Assembly: GCA_910577445.1 (NCBI GenBank) | Contig: CAJTMZ010000001.1 | Location: 63,851 to 98,009, forward strand | Origin: an uncultured Lachnospiraceae bacterium | Lineage (GTDB): Bacteria > Bacillota > Clostridia > Lachnospirales > Lachnospiraceae | Length of the DNA: 34,159 nucleotides | Direction of reading: 5' to 3' | In this document: positions 1 through 8,286 of the stretch, piece after piece | How the letters are laid out: each line of letters starts with the position of its first letter | How positions within the stretch are numbered: position 1 is the first letter of the stretch | Position numbers and translations under genes: made by a program | The notes under the pieces: model-generated | The model's database searches: none | Told to the model about the DNA's origin: nothing | What the model saw: only the letters and a program-made list of their open reading frames with translations

Positions 1-1637
1 GTTTTCGGCCTCTCCAAAAGCGCCCCCGGCACAAAATCACAGGTGATATCTTTTAAAATTCTCTTTTTATTTCCCTTTTTATACTTATATGCGTGGGGCA
101 GACGGAAAGAATATTCCACCACGGCGGTGTCCAGTATAGGACATCTTGTTTCCAATGAATATTTCATGGAAGCCCTGTCCACCTTACAGAGAATATCCCC
201 CGGCAGGTAGGTTTCCATGTCCAGCATCATCCGCCTCTCCTGCCAGTTTTTTTCCTGATAAGCGCTTTCACCTGCGTAATAACAGGGTATCTTCTCCCCT
301 GCCCCGGCCATCACCATGCTTTCCGCAAGGCGGATATTGTTTCCGGCAATAAACTGGGTCTTGGCCTCTTTATTTCTGTTTCCCGCAATCACGCGGATTT
401 TAAAGGGGTATTTATCCGTAATGTGCAGAATATCCCCCACAGCCTTTGCCGCCCCGCCGGGAATGTCGAGAAGCTGCGCCTGGCGCACTTTCTCATAAAC
501 ATTATAACCGCAGAAAAGCTCATCCCCTCCGTCGCCGGATAATGCTACCGTTACCTTTTCTTTTGCAAGGGCCGCCACCAGCATGGAGGGAATCTGGGAG
601 CTGTCCGCAAAAGGCTCGTCGTAATAAGCCGGAATACTTTCCACCAGAGAAAACATGTCCTTTTCGTCGATATACATCTCCGTATGGTCACACCCAAGGT
701 AAGAGGCTACCTCTTTCGCGTACCCGGCTTCGTCGTACTGCTTTTCATGGAACCCGACAGAAAAGGTTTTTACCGGTTCGCCGGACAGTGACGCGGCCAG
801 AGCCGTAACGAGAGTGGAATCGTATCCGCCGCTCAAAAAGGTTCCGATTGGCACATCCGCGAGCATTCTTTCCCCTACCGCGCCCCTTAAAATTTCCTTT
901 AACTCCTCTTTCGCCTGTCCGTAGCTTTCTACCGGCTTCTTTTTCTTTTCCTTTCTGACTTCCTTTAAATCCCAGTATTTCCACTGCTTTACCGTTCCTT
1001 CCGAAAAGGACAGAACTTCCCCCGGACGCACCTTTTTGACATCCTCAAAAATGGTATCAGGCTCACACAGATACTGCTGGTAAAGAAAACGGGGAATGAC
1101 TTCCTTTCGTATCCCGGCCGAAAATCCGGGACACTTGAGAATCGGTTTTAACTGCGACGCGAAAACCAGATTTCCGTCCTTTAACCAGTAATAAAGGGGC
1201 TTTTTCCCCATCCTGTCCCGGACAAGGTAAAGCTTTTGCTGCTGCCTGTCAAAAATCCCCATGGCAAACATTCCGTTGAGCTTTTTTATACAGTCAATTC
1301 CCCACTTCAGATAAGCCGCCAGAATCACTTCCGTATCGCAGGCGGATACAAAGGGGTAATCCGACAGTTCCTCTTTCAGCTTTTTAAAATTGTAGATTTC
1401 CCCGTTATAGACAACACTGACTCTCCCGTCCGGCGAATGCATGGGCTGATGTCCCAAAGGGGACAGGTCGAAAATGGAAAGCCGTCTCTGGGCAAGCCCC
1501 ACCGTGTAGCCGCCTTCGGCAGGATAAAGTTCCACCCCCGCGTCGTCCGGCCCTCTGTGATACATGGTGTTGTTCATCTCCGTAAGCGCGTCTTTTGTTA
1601 TCCGGTTTTTACTGAAAAATCCACATATTCCGCACAT
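1..1637 (-). CDS. asnB: Asparagine synthase-like glutamine amidotransferase (partial, C-terminus beyond window)
   Basis: The reading frame starts with MCGICGF, so Cys2 becomes the N-terminal nucleophile of a class II glutamine amidotransferase domain that releases ammonia from glutamine. The ATP-pyrophosphatase loop of the synthetase domain is visible as SGGYDS at residues 269-274. The frame stays open to base 1, giving about 545 residues. AsnB proteins usually have 600-630, and the last visible residues (LLERPK) resemble the conserved part some 70-90 residues before the end, so only the tail is missing. The ATG directly follows the TAA of the upstream glycosyltransferase. AsnB homologues make asparagine from aspartate, but in polysaccharide loci such as Pseudomonas aeruginosa O6 a homologue (WbpS) is implicated in amidating hexuronic acids. 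The WbpP/WbpO homologues in this operon make that role attractive here. The family is certain, the substrate is inferred. Confidence 0.93.
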   Translation of the reverse strand, partial: MCGICGFFSKNRITKDALTEMNNTMYHRGPDDAGVELYPAEGGYTVGLAQRRLSIFDLSPLGHQPMHSPDGRVSVVYNGEIYNFKKLKEELSDYPFVSACDTEVILAAYLKWGIDCIKKLNGMFAMGIFDRQQQKLYLVRDRMGKKPLYYWLKDGNLVFASQLKPILKCPGFSAGIRKEVIPRFLYQQYLCEPDTIFEDVKKVRPGEVLSFSEGTVKQWKYWDLKEVRKEKKKKPVESYGQAKEELKEILRGAVGERMLADVPIGTFLSGGYDSTLVTALAASLSGEPVKTFSVGFHEKQYDEAGYAKEVASYLGCDHTEMYIDEKDMFSLVESIPAYYDEPFADSSQIPSMLVAALAKEKVTVALSGDGGDELFCGYNVYEKVRQAQLLDIPGGAAKAVGDILHITDKYPFKIRVIAGNRNKEAKTQFIAGNNIRLAESMVMAGAGEKIPCYYAGESAYQEKNWQERRMMLDMETYLPGDILCKVDRASMKYSLETRCPILDTAVVEYSFRLPHAYKYKKGNKKRILKDITCDFVPGALLERPK

Positions 1638-2903
1638 TTACATTTTCTCCATACAGGAAAGCAAGCCTTCCATATAATTTTCCGTTGAAAAATCCCCGGC
1701 CCTTGCCGGAGCCTTGTCCCGATAGCTTTTATAAAGAACTTCATCCTGCAAAAGCCTCAGAACCGCGCCCGCAAACTTCTCCTCCGCTTCCTCCAGCACA
1801 ATCCGCTTCTTTTCCCCGCGACAAGGCGATTTCTCCGCCTCCTCCCGGCAGAGAGCCTCTCCCTCCGGTTTCCAGCGCACGGACAAGTCCTTCTCCGGTG
1901 AAAGCGGCGGGACAAGAATGCCGTAGTCCCCCAAAAAGACCTCCTTCTGCGCTTCCGCCTCCCTGAAATCCCCATGAAGGATTTCCGCAGGCCCCGACAG
2001 ACAATTAGCCGACACTACCGGGAGGGATAGGGCAAGCGCCTCCACCAGCGCATTGGGAAGCCCTTCGCTTAAGGATGTCAAAAGATAAATATCGCTCTCC
2101 CTGAGATAAGGGAAAGGATTCTTTTTAAGGCCTGTAAAAAACACCCGTTTTTCCACTCCCAGCTCCTTTGCGAGCCTTCTGTATTCCTCAAAACCGCCCT
2201 CTCCGATAACGGCAAGACCGACATTTTCTTCTTCCTCATAAACCCGCCGGAAAATTTTCAGAAGATGCCAGAAGCCTTTCACATCATCCTCCCGGCCCAT
2301 GGACACCAGAATTTTGCCGTTTTCTCTGAAAAATCCAATATCCTTATCCGGCTCTTTGCGGCTTTGCGCAAGGATTCCCTGAATATCGCAGGGATTCCAC
2401 AATGCCTTTGCATTGGGAAAGCCATAGCTTTCCTGTACCAAATCCGCCATCTTCTTTGAACAGCAAAGTACCCTGTCCGTACAGCGGCTGATAAGCTTCA
2501 TGTAAATCCCGCCCCGAATCTCCTCAAAGGAATGGCAGGCGGAAATTTTCCTTTTCGCCCCCCGGCTCAGAGAGTTCGCGATATTGGCCGTTGTGCCGAA
2601 GCTGTAGGAAATATCCGTTCCCAGCTTTTTCTGAAGGGCGGTCAGTTTTATGCCTCGTCTTATGATATTAAGAATCTTCCGAAGCCTGCCGTCTTTTGCT
2701 TTCAGATTTAAATCAATCACCGAAAGCCCGGAAATGTCAAAGGCAATATCCTCCATGGAAAAGACCACAATAACCGCCTCTGTATCCCGGCGCCGCGAAA
2801 GGGCTCTGGCCGTCATAACGCAGATTCGTTCAAAGCCCCCCTGATGCAGCATGGGAGTAATCAGCATGATTTTTTTATTCTCCGTTTTGTTTTTCTCTCT
2901 CAT
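1638..2903 (-). CDS. GT4 family glycosyltransferase
   Basis: This 421-residue protein has the GT-B layout of retaining GT4 enzymes, which transfer sugars from nucleotide donors at the cytoplasmic membrane face. The N-terminal acceptor-side domain has the GGFER loop at residues 22-26. The C-terminal donor domain has the EGLPNALVE motif at about 280-288 (the E-x7-E donor-binding signature), followed by SGPAEIL. No transmembrane segment is evident. Between about residues 335 and 375 there is a charged insertion, rich in Glu, Lys and Arg, that interrupts the usual run from the GILVPPL segment to the last helix. The start ATG has only a weak ribosome binding site and an alternative ATG lies 12 codons in (MLITPM). 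It lies 14 nt after the preceding GT4 gene and abuts asnB, so the three are probably co-translated. Donor and acceptor cannot be read from sequence. Confidence 0.92.
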   Translation of the reverse strand: MREKNKTENKKIMLITPMLHQGGFERICVMTARALSRRRDTEAVIVVFSMEDIAFDISGLSVIDLNLKAKDGRLRKILNIIRRGIKLTALQKKLGTDISYSFGTTANIANSLSRGAKRKISACHSFEEIRGGIYMKLISRCTDRVLCCSKKMADLVQESYGFPNAKALWNPCDIQGILAQSRKEPDKDIGFFRENGKILVSMGREDDVKGFWHLLKIFRRVYEEEENVGLAVIGEGGFEEYRRLAKELGVEKRVFFTGLKKNPFPYLRESDIYLLTSLSEGLPNALVEALALSLPVVSANCLSGPAEILHGDFREAEAQKEVFLGDYGILVPPLSPEKDLSVRWKPEGEALCREEAEKSPCRGEKKRIVLEEAEEKFAGAVLRLLQDEVLYKSYRDKAPARAGDFSTENYMEGLLSCMEKM

Positions 2904-2917
2904 AAAAACGCGTCCCG

Positions 2918-4036
2918 CTATTTAAAGCTTCCGGTCTCGTAAAATCCCGTCATAATTTCCGCCTGAGCCTTCACGTCAAACCCGGCTTTCTCCATCTGCT
3001 CCTTATGCCCCGCCCTTTCATACTCCTGCGTGTCAACAATATATTCCGCCCACTTTTCGGGGGACTCCTTAATGCTCATAGCCTGTACCAGCTCTGTCGC
3101 CATAACCTCCGTACAGATACTGTCCGATATCAGGCACCTTAAACCTGAGGTCTGAGCCTCCACCACAGTCCCCGGAAGTCCCTCGAACCGGGACGGATAC
3201 ACAAAGTAATCCATGGCCTGATAATAATCATAAACGTTTCGTTTATTTCCGGCGAACAAAACCTTATCCGAAATTCCAAGTTCCTTTGCCTGATTTCCGG
3301 CCGCCTCCATGCCGCCGCCCTCCCCCAGCAGAAGAAGCGCATAGTCCTTATCTCCCTTTCTGCAAAGAGCGGCAAAAACCTGCAGCAAATACTCGTGGTT
3401 CTTTGCATAGTGAAATCTTCCCACATGGCCAATCACATATTTATCCGAAAGGCCAAGCTCCTCCCTGATTTTCTGCCGCCGCAACCCGTCATATTCAAAA
3501 GCCCCGCAATCGATGGCGTTCGGCACAAAAACTGTTTTTCCCGCCTCCACGGCCTTCTTCCCAAACACGGAAATTCCGGCAAGCTCTGAGCAGGTGAACA
3601 GAAAGTCCGCTTTTTTTGAGAGATTACGTCGGAGGAACCTTGTCAGGATTCCTTTAATTCCCTTATCCACACCCGCGCTCCTGGCGTGGGCAATAATCAG
3701 CGGCACATCCGCTCTTTTTGCAATGGGCAGATAAATGGCCGCGGTACTGGTGATGTGCCCCTGCACCGCCCGGAACTCGTGGTTTTCCCTGAAAAAATCC
3801 GCTATTGTCTTTCTGTATGAAAAATAATTATAAAAACGAAACCGGGGAACTCTGAAAATCCGCCCGCCCAATTCCCTTATTTCCTTATCAAAAAATCCTT
3901 CTTTGTCCGTATGCACCAGGAAATCAAACTGTACTCTTTCCCTGTCCACATGGCGGTATAAATCCATGATGCGGCTTTCCGCACCCCCTAACTGGGTGGT
4001 GCCAAGCACGTGAAGTATCCGAATCGGTTCCGGCAT
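2918..4036 (-). CDS. GT4 family glycosyltransferase, EpsF-like
   Basis: The 372-residue protein begins with the pattern seen in EpsF-like GT4 enzymes of exopolysaccharide clusters: GGAE at residues 17-20, then VQFDFLVH at about 35-42. The donor site motif EGLPGTVVE lies at about 285-293, after a typical PNAID segment at 172-176. It is predicted to be a soluble or peripheral cytoplasmic enzyme adding one sugar to a lipid-linked acceptor. The start is well supported: an AGGGGGG ribosome binding site lies 7 nt upstream of the ATG. It follows the DUF2334 gene by about 29 nt and precedes another GT4 gene by 14 nt, so it sits in the sugar-assembly end of the operon. The family is secure. The sugar transferred is unknown, with GalNAc or GalNAcA plausible given the neighbouring WbpP/WbpO homologues. 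Confidence 0.92.
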   Translation of the reverse strand: MPEPIRILHVLGTTQLGGAESRIMDLYRHVDRERVQFDFLVHTDKEGFFDKEIRELGGRIFRVPRFRFYNYFSYRKTIADFFRENHEFRAVQGHITSTAAIYLPIAKRADVPLIIAHARSAGVDKGIKGILTRFLRRNLSKKADFLFTCSELAGISVFGKKAVEAGKTVFVPNAIDCGAFEYDGLRRQKIREELGLSDKYVIGHVGRFHYAKNHEYLLQVFAALCRKGDKDYALLLLGEGGGMEAAGNQAKELGISDKVLFAGNKRNVYDYYQAMDYFVYPSRFEGLPGTVVEAQTSGLRCLISDSICTEVMATELVQAMSIKESPEKWAEYIVDTQEYERAGHKEQMEKAGFDVKAQAEIMTGFYETGSFK

Positions 4037-4065
4037 TTTTCTACCCCCCTACCTGATAATCCAAA

Positions 4066-4824
4066 TCATCCCCGCAGTTTCCCAATCAGGTATTTTCCCT
4101 TCGCCATCCAAAATTCTTTCCACCGTCCGGGCAGGCTCTTTTCCGTCTTCGGCAATCCCAGATATTCCCCAAAGGAAATCCATGCCACCCCTTCCCTTTG
4201 AAAATATCCTTCATACCGCTTCAAGTCCTCGTCGGAAACGGTATTGGTGTGCACTACCATAGGGGAATATCCGCTCTTCTTTTTAAGGGTACTCCCAAGC
4301 CGAAAGGAAATGGGATAAAAATCAAGCCCGGCATACCGGTAGGGCTTTTCTCCAAAACCGTCCGTAAGCGCCCGGAATCCTGCCGCCCGAAGGGCTTTCC
4401 ATGTATTTTTATCATAGGAATGGGCCGGCGCCATGAAAATATCCGTCTCAATCCCCTTTTCATGCAAAATCTCTTTCCCCTCCGTCAGCATTTCCTGCTG
4501 CCGCGCAAAGGGCAGTCCGGCAAATTCCGAAAAATTATTTAGGGGAAAACAGCCGCCCTTTTTTGTGGAATAAATGTGCCGGAAGCCGTGCATGGCAATC
4601 ACCCATCCGTCCTCCCGCAGGGACTTTATATATTCCCAGAAGCCCTCGGACAGCTTTTTTTCCTCCGCGGAAAGCTCCTTTTTCACAAGGTTTTCGTCCC
4701 TGTTGTCAGGAACCACCCCTATAAGCGGCTTCACCTGATAACGGTCCAGAAGCGCCTTAAATTTCAGAAAGCGCTCCCAATCCATATCAGGTGTTATATC
4801 ATCAAGTCTCACTGTGATTTTCAT
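4066..4824 (-). CDS. Polysaccharide deacetylase-like protein (DUF2334/NodB-like fold)
   Basis: This 252-residue protein opens with RLDDITPDM (Asp8, Asp9) and has an HGFRH motif at about residues 79-83. That matches the acidic residue and H-x3-H metal-binding pattern of carbohydrate esterase 4-like DUF2334 proteins. A further PAHSYD segment lies near residue 133. There is no signal peptide or membrane helix, so it should act in the cytoplasm, unlike most peptidoglycan or PNAG deacetylases. Its ATG overlaps the stop of the WbpP-like gene (ATGA), implying translational coupling with nucleotide-sugar synthesis. It could N-deacetylate a sugar nucleotide or a lipid-linked intermediate, for example GalNAc to GalN, but this is inference. 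The fold assignment is fairly confident, the activity is not. Confidence 0.82.
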   Translation of the reverse strand: MKITVRLDDITPDMDWERFLKFKALLDRYQVKPLIGVVPDNRDENLVKKELSAEEKKLSEGFWEYIKSLREDGWVIAMHGFRHIYSTKKGGCFPLNNFSEFAGLPFARQQEMLTEGKEILHEKGIETDIFMAPAHSYDKNTWKALRAAGFRALTDGFGEKPYRYAGLDFYPISFRLGSTLKKKSGYSPMVVHTNTVSDEDLKRYEGYFQREGVAWISFGEYLGLPKTEKSLPGRWKEFWMAKGKYLIGKLRG

Positions 4825-5798
4825 ACCAGATTTTCCTTATACCAGTCAATAGCCAACGCGATTCCGGCGGCAAAATCATACTCCGGGTTATAGCCCAGCA
4901 GTTCCCTTGCCTTTCCGATATCCGCATTGGAATCCCTGATATCCCCTGCCCTTGGCGGGCCGAATAAAGGCTCCGTCTCTTTCCCCAAAGCCTTACAGAG
5001 TTCATAATAAACGTCAATCAGGTATTCCCTGCCCCCGGCGCCGATATTAAATGCCTCACCTGCCGCGTCAGAGGACGCAAGGCATGCCTTTAAGTTCGCC
5101 TCGATTACATTGTCAATATAGGTAAAGTCCCTGGACTGTTTTCCGTCGCCATTGATTGTGGGCCGTTCCCCGTTCATAAGCTGTCTGATAAATTTGGGAA
5201 TCACCGCCGCATACGCGCCGTCAGGGTCCTGCCTTCTTCCGAATACATTGAAATACCGAAGCCCGTAGGTATCAAGGCCGTACAGAACCTTGTACAGGCG
5301 TCCGTATTCCTCATCCACCTTTTTGGTCAACGCATAGGGAGAAAGCACCTTTCCCTCCTGTCCTTCCTTTTTGGGCAGAACCGGATGGTCCCCATAGACG
5401 GAAGAGCTGGAAGCATAGACGAATTTCTTCACTTTGTTTTGGCGGGCAGCCTCCATCATGTTCAGCGTGCCCCTGATATTGATTTCCTCGTATAAAAGAG
5501 GCATTTCAATGCTGCGGGGAACGCTCCCCCATGCCGCCTGATTCAGCACGTAGTCCACTCCCTTTGCGGCTTCCATGCAGGTCTCCAGCTCCCTGATATC
5601 CCCTTTGATAAAGGTAAATCTTTCATTTTTCGTAAAAGGCTCGATGTTCTCGTACTTTCCTGTGGACAAGTCGTCAAGACACCTTACCGTATATCCCATT
5701 TCCAGTATGGCCTCGCACAGGTTGGAGCCGATAAAACCTGCCCCGCCCCCCACAAGAAATACGGAATCCTTCTCAAAGCTTAATTCTCTATATCCCAT
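4821..5798 (-). CDS. wbpP: UDP-N-acetylglucosamine 4-epimerase, WbpP/TviC-like
   Basis: An extended short-chain dehydrogenase of 325 residues. The NAD-binding loop is GGGAGFIGS at 17-25 and the catalytic Y-x3-K is Y155/K159 within SPYALTK, with the SSSSVYGD segment before it. The stretches QAAWGSVPRSI, RYFNVFGRRQDP and GAYAAVIPKF follow Pseudomonas WbpP and Salmonella TviC closely. Those enzymes interconvert UDP-GlcNAc and UDP-GalNAc, or the matching uronates. I place the start at the ATG at 5798 because an AGGAG lies 8 nt upstream. An in-frame GTG six codons earlier (5816) has no such site. It is followed by an ATGA overlap with the deacetylase gene and lies 74 nt after the WbpO-like gene. 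Together the pair should yield UDP-GalNAcA. Confidence 0.92.
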   Translation of the reverse strand: MGYRELSFEKDSVFLVGGGAGFIGSNLCEAILEMGYTVRCLDDLSTGKYENIEPFTKNERFTFIKGDIRELETCMEAAKGVDYVLNQAAWGSVPRSIEMPLLYEEINIRGTLNMMEAARQNKVKKFVYASSSSVYGDHPVLPKKEGQEGKVLSPYALTKKVDEEYGRLYKVLYGLDTYGLRYFNVFGRRQDPDGAYAAVIPKFIRQLMNGERPTINGDGKQSRDFTYIDNVIEANLKACLASSDAAGEAFNIGAGGREYLIDVYYELCKALGKETEPLFGPPRAGDIRDSNADIGKARELLGYNPEYDFAAGIALAIDWYKENLV

Positions 5799-5872
5799 TT
5801 TTATTTCTCCTGTCACTTATTTTCAGCCAAGTCCCTCAGCGCAGGCAAATCTCCGCAATTCCGAAATTTTCC

Positions 5873-7189
5873 CTACAGCCTCCAGTAAATAAAGTCCTCT
5901 GTCAGATATTCTTCCCTGTTAAAGAGCCCTTTAATATCCATCAACACCTTTTTCTCATGCTTTGCGTTATAGAAGCTGCTGATTTTTTCCTTATCCAGAG
6001 ACAGGAACTGCTCATGGGACACGGCCACAATCACACCGTCCATATCCTTTACCGCTTCCATATCGTCAAAGGTAATGCCGTACAGATGCTTTGCCTCCGC
6101 CGCGTCCGCCGCCGGGTCCACCACGACGGGATGAATCCCGTACTCGCCCAGCTCTCTGTAAATATCTATCACCTTGGTATTTCGGGTATCGGGACAGTTT
6201 TCCTTGAATGTAAAACCAAGAATGGCAACTTTGGCCCGCTTTACCGGAATATCGGCCTTAATCAGATTTTTTACCATATTTTCCGCGACGTATTTCCCCA
6301 TATCGTCGTTAATCTGACGGCCGGCCAAAATAATCTGGGAGTGGTATCCAAGCTCTTCCGCTTTATAGGTCAGGTAATAGGGGTCCACGCCGATACAGTG
6401 TCCGCCCACCAGACCGGGGAAAAATTTCAGGAAATTCCATTTGGTTCCCGCAGCCTCCAGCACCGATTTGGTGTCGATACCCATTTTATTGAAAATAATG
6501 GAAAGCTCGTTCATAAAAGCTATGTTGATATCACGCTGGCTGTTTTCAATCACCTTGGCCGCCTCCGCCACCTTGATAGACTGGGCGCGGTACACTCCGG
6601 CCTCCACCACAAGCTCGTACACCTTCGCAACGGTATCCAATGTTTCCGCATCCATACCCGAAACTATTTTTACAATGGTTTCCAGCCTGTGAACCTTATC
6701 GCCGGGATTGATGCGCTCCGGCGAGTATCCGATTTTAAAATCCACGCCGCAGGTAAGGCCGGATTCCTTTTCCAGAATCGGCACGCACACATCCTCCGTC
6801 ACGCCGGGATAAACCGTGGATTCAAAAACCACCACGGAGCCCTTTGTAAGGTTTTGCCCCAGAATACGGCTTGCGCCTTCCACCGGGGTAAGGTCCGGGG
6901 TGTGGTCGCTGTTGACCGGCGTGGGCACCGCCACGATATGGAACTTCGCCTCCCTGAGCTTTGCCGCGTCCGCAGTAAACTCCACGCTGGTATTTTTGAT
7001 GGCCTCATCGCCCACCTCCCTGGTGGGGTCTACGCCTTTCTGATACAGCGCAATCTTTTCTTTGTTTAAGTCAAATCCCACCACTTTGATTTTCCGCGCA
7101 AACGCCACCGCGATAGGCATTCCCACGTATCCAAGTCCCACAAGGGACAGCTTTTCTTCTCCGCTTAACAGTTTTTCATACAAATTCAT
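5873..7189 (-). CDS. wbpO: UDP-N-acetyl-D-hexosamine 6-dehydrogenase, WbpO/TviB-like
   Basis: A 438-residue member of the UDP-glucose/GDP-mannose dehydrogenase family. The N-terminal Rossmann motif is GLGYVGMP at residues 18-25. The catalytic cysteine is C265 in GGHCIGVDP. The C-terminal UDP-binding domain carries GFTFKENCPDTRNTK. Such enzymes perform a four-electron oxidation of the 6-hydroxymethyl group to a carboxylate using two NAD+. The closest resemblance is to WbpO/TviB (UDP-HexNAc) rather than to UDP-glucose dehydrogenase, supported by the adjacent WbpP-like epimerase. The start at 7189 is chosen because GGAGG lies 7 nt upstream. An ATG eight codons earlier (7213) would overlap the preceding gene. 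It lies 13 nt after the PglA-like GT4 gene. Confidence 0.94.
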   Translation of the reverse strand: MNLYEKLLSGEEKLSLVGLGYVGMPIAVAFARKIKVVGFDLNKEKIALYQKGVDPTREVGDEAIKNTSVEFTADAAKLREAKFHIVAVPTPVNSDHTPDLTPVEGASRILGQNLTKGSVVVFESTVYPGVTEDVCVPILEKESGLTCGVDFKIGYSPERINPGDKVHRLETIVKIVSGMDAETLDTVAKVYELVVEAGVYRAQSIKVAEAAKVIENSQRDINIAFMNELSIIFNKMGIDTKSVLEAAGTKWNFLKFFPGLVGGHCIGVDPYYLTYKAEELGYHSQIILAGRQINDDMGKYVAENMVKNLIKADIPVKRAKVAILGFTFKENCPDTRNTKVIDIYRELGEYGIHPVVVDPAADAAEAKHLYGITFDDMEAVKDMDGVIVAVSHEQFLSLDKEKISSFYNAKHEKKVLMDIKGLFNREEYLTEDFIYWRL

Positions 7190-7202
7190 CCTGCTTCCTC
7201 CA

Positions 7203-8285
7203 CTATGAAACAATTTCTTTTATTTCTTTATAATAAGCCGCAACTACCTTGTTCCTGTCAAATTCCCTCTCCATCTTTTCTCTGGCTCTGTGCCCCATCC
7301 GGGCTCTCTCCTCCCGCGACAGGTTCAGGAATTTCCTAAGGGCTTGCGTAAGAGATTCTCCGCTTTTCGCCTCACATCCAAAGCCCGTGACGCCCTCCTC
7401 AAAAATCTCCCAGCATCCGCTGATATTCGTGGCAATCACCGGCCTGCCCGTGGCGGAGGCTTCCATCAGCACATTGCTCATGCCCTCGTGCCAGGTGGGA
7501 AGTACCAGCGCCGAGGCCCTCTTTAAATGTTCATGTACCTGCGGGTCAAAGCCAAGCTGCCGGATAACGCCTTCCTTTTCACAGGCGTCAAGCCTGTCCT
7601 GATAGTCCTCGTCGCAGTAGCCCAGCAGTTCAAATTCCGCTTCCGGCCCGTGCAGTCTGGCGGCGGCTTCGAGAAGCTCTTCGATTCCCTTTTCCCGCAT
7701 CATACGCCCCACATAGAGGAAACGCACCGTCTCCCCTTCGGGGTATTCCTCAAAGGTGTGACGGGACAGATTAACGCCCGAGCCCTTTACCAGTCTCGTG
7801 CTTTTCCCTTTTATCCGATAGTTTTCAAATATTTTCCGGTTTTCCTCGTTTTGAAAAAACACGCAGGCGGCCTTTTTAAGTCCTGCCCGGTACATGGCCA
7901 CAATCATTTTAAGGAGCAGTCCCTTTTTCTGAAAGGTGCTCCCAAGCCCCGTAACCGTCACAAGATAAGGGATTTTCATAAGGCCGCAGCAAAATCCACC
8001 GTAAATATTTGGCTTAATGGTGTAAGTCAGCGCCAAATCCGGCTTTTCCTCCTTTAAGAGCCTCAGGTAGCTTCGAAGGAGCTTAAAATCCTCCGCCGGA
8101 TTCACTCCCCGCCTGTTGATGGGTGTATGAACCACCTTGCAGCCCGCCGCTTTCAGCTCGTCGGTTTTTACCTCGTCCGGCAGACTCACCGTTACCTCAT
8201 ATTCTCCGAGAAGCTTTTCAATCAGCTCGCCCCGGAAATCATAAAGCCCTGCCGAGGAGTTGGCCAGTATCAAAATTTTTTTCAC
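7203..8285 (-). CDS. GT4 family glycosyltransferase, PglA/WbpU-like
   Basis: This 360-residue GT-B enzyme has the signature of the PglA/WlbH/CapM-like GT4 group: TPINRRGVNP at residues 54-63, YTIKPNIYGG at 88-97, TGLGSTFQ at 112-119, and the donor motif EGMSNVLME at 267-275. In Campylobacter, PglA adds alpha-1,3-GalNAc to undecaprenyl-PP-bacillosamine. This gene lies in the same operon as PglC-, PglE- and PglF-like genes and directly before UDP-GalNAc(A)-forming enzymes, so a second-sugar GalNAc or GalNAcA transferase is a reasonable inference. The start codon is GTG at 8285, placed one base after the TGA of the ATP-grasp gene, with only a weak upstream AAAGGA. Translation therefore probably depends on coupling. 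It is a cytoplasmic-face enzyme without clear membrane helices. Confidence 0.92.
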   Translation of the reverse strand: MKKILILANSSAGLYDFRGELIEKLLGEYEVTVSLPDEVKTDELKAAGCKVVHTPINRRGVNPAEDFKLLRSYLRLLKEEKPDLALTYTIKPNIYGGFCCGLMKIPYLVTVTGLGSTFQKKGLLLKMIVAMYRAGLKKAACVFFQNEENRKIFENYRIKGKSTRLVKGSGVNLSRHTFEEYPEGETVRFLYVGRMMREKGIEELLEAAARLHGPEAEFELLGYCDEDYQDRLDACEKEGVIRQLGFDPQVHEHLKRASALVLPTWHEGMSNVLMEASATGRPVIATNISGCWEIFEEGVTGFGCEAKSGESLTQALRKFLNLSREERARMGHRAREKMEREFDRNKVVAAYYKEIKEIVS

Positions 8286-8286
8286 G

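Noticed and set aside
5798..5816. Upstream GTG start for the WbpP-like gene
   Set aside because: The AGGAG lies between this GTG and the next ATG at a good distance from the ATG, so the shorter form is preferred.
5957..7069. Long plus-strand open frame of 370 codons opposite the WbpO-like gene
   Set aside because: It is antisense to a well-supported gene, has no recognisable domain, and its His-rich composition is typical of the reverse strand of a coding region.
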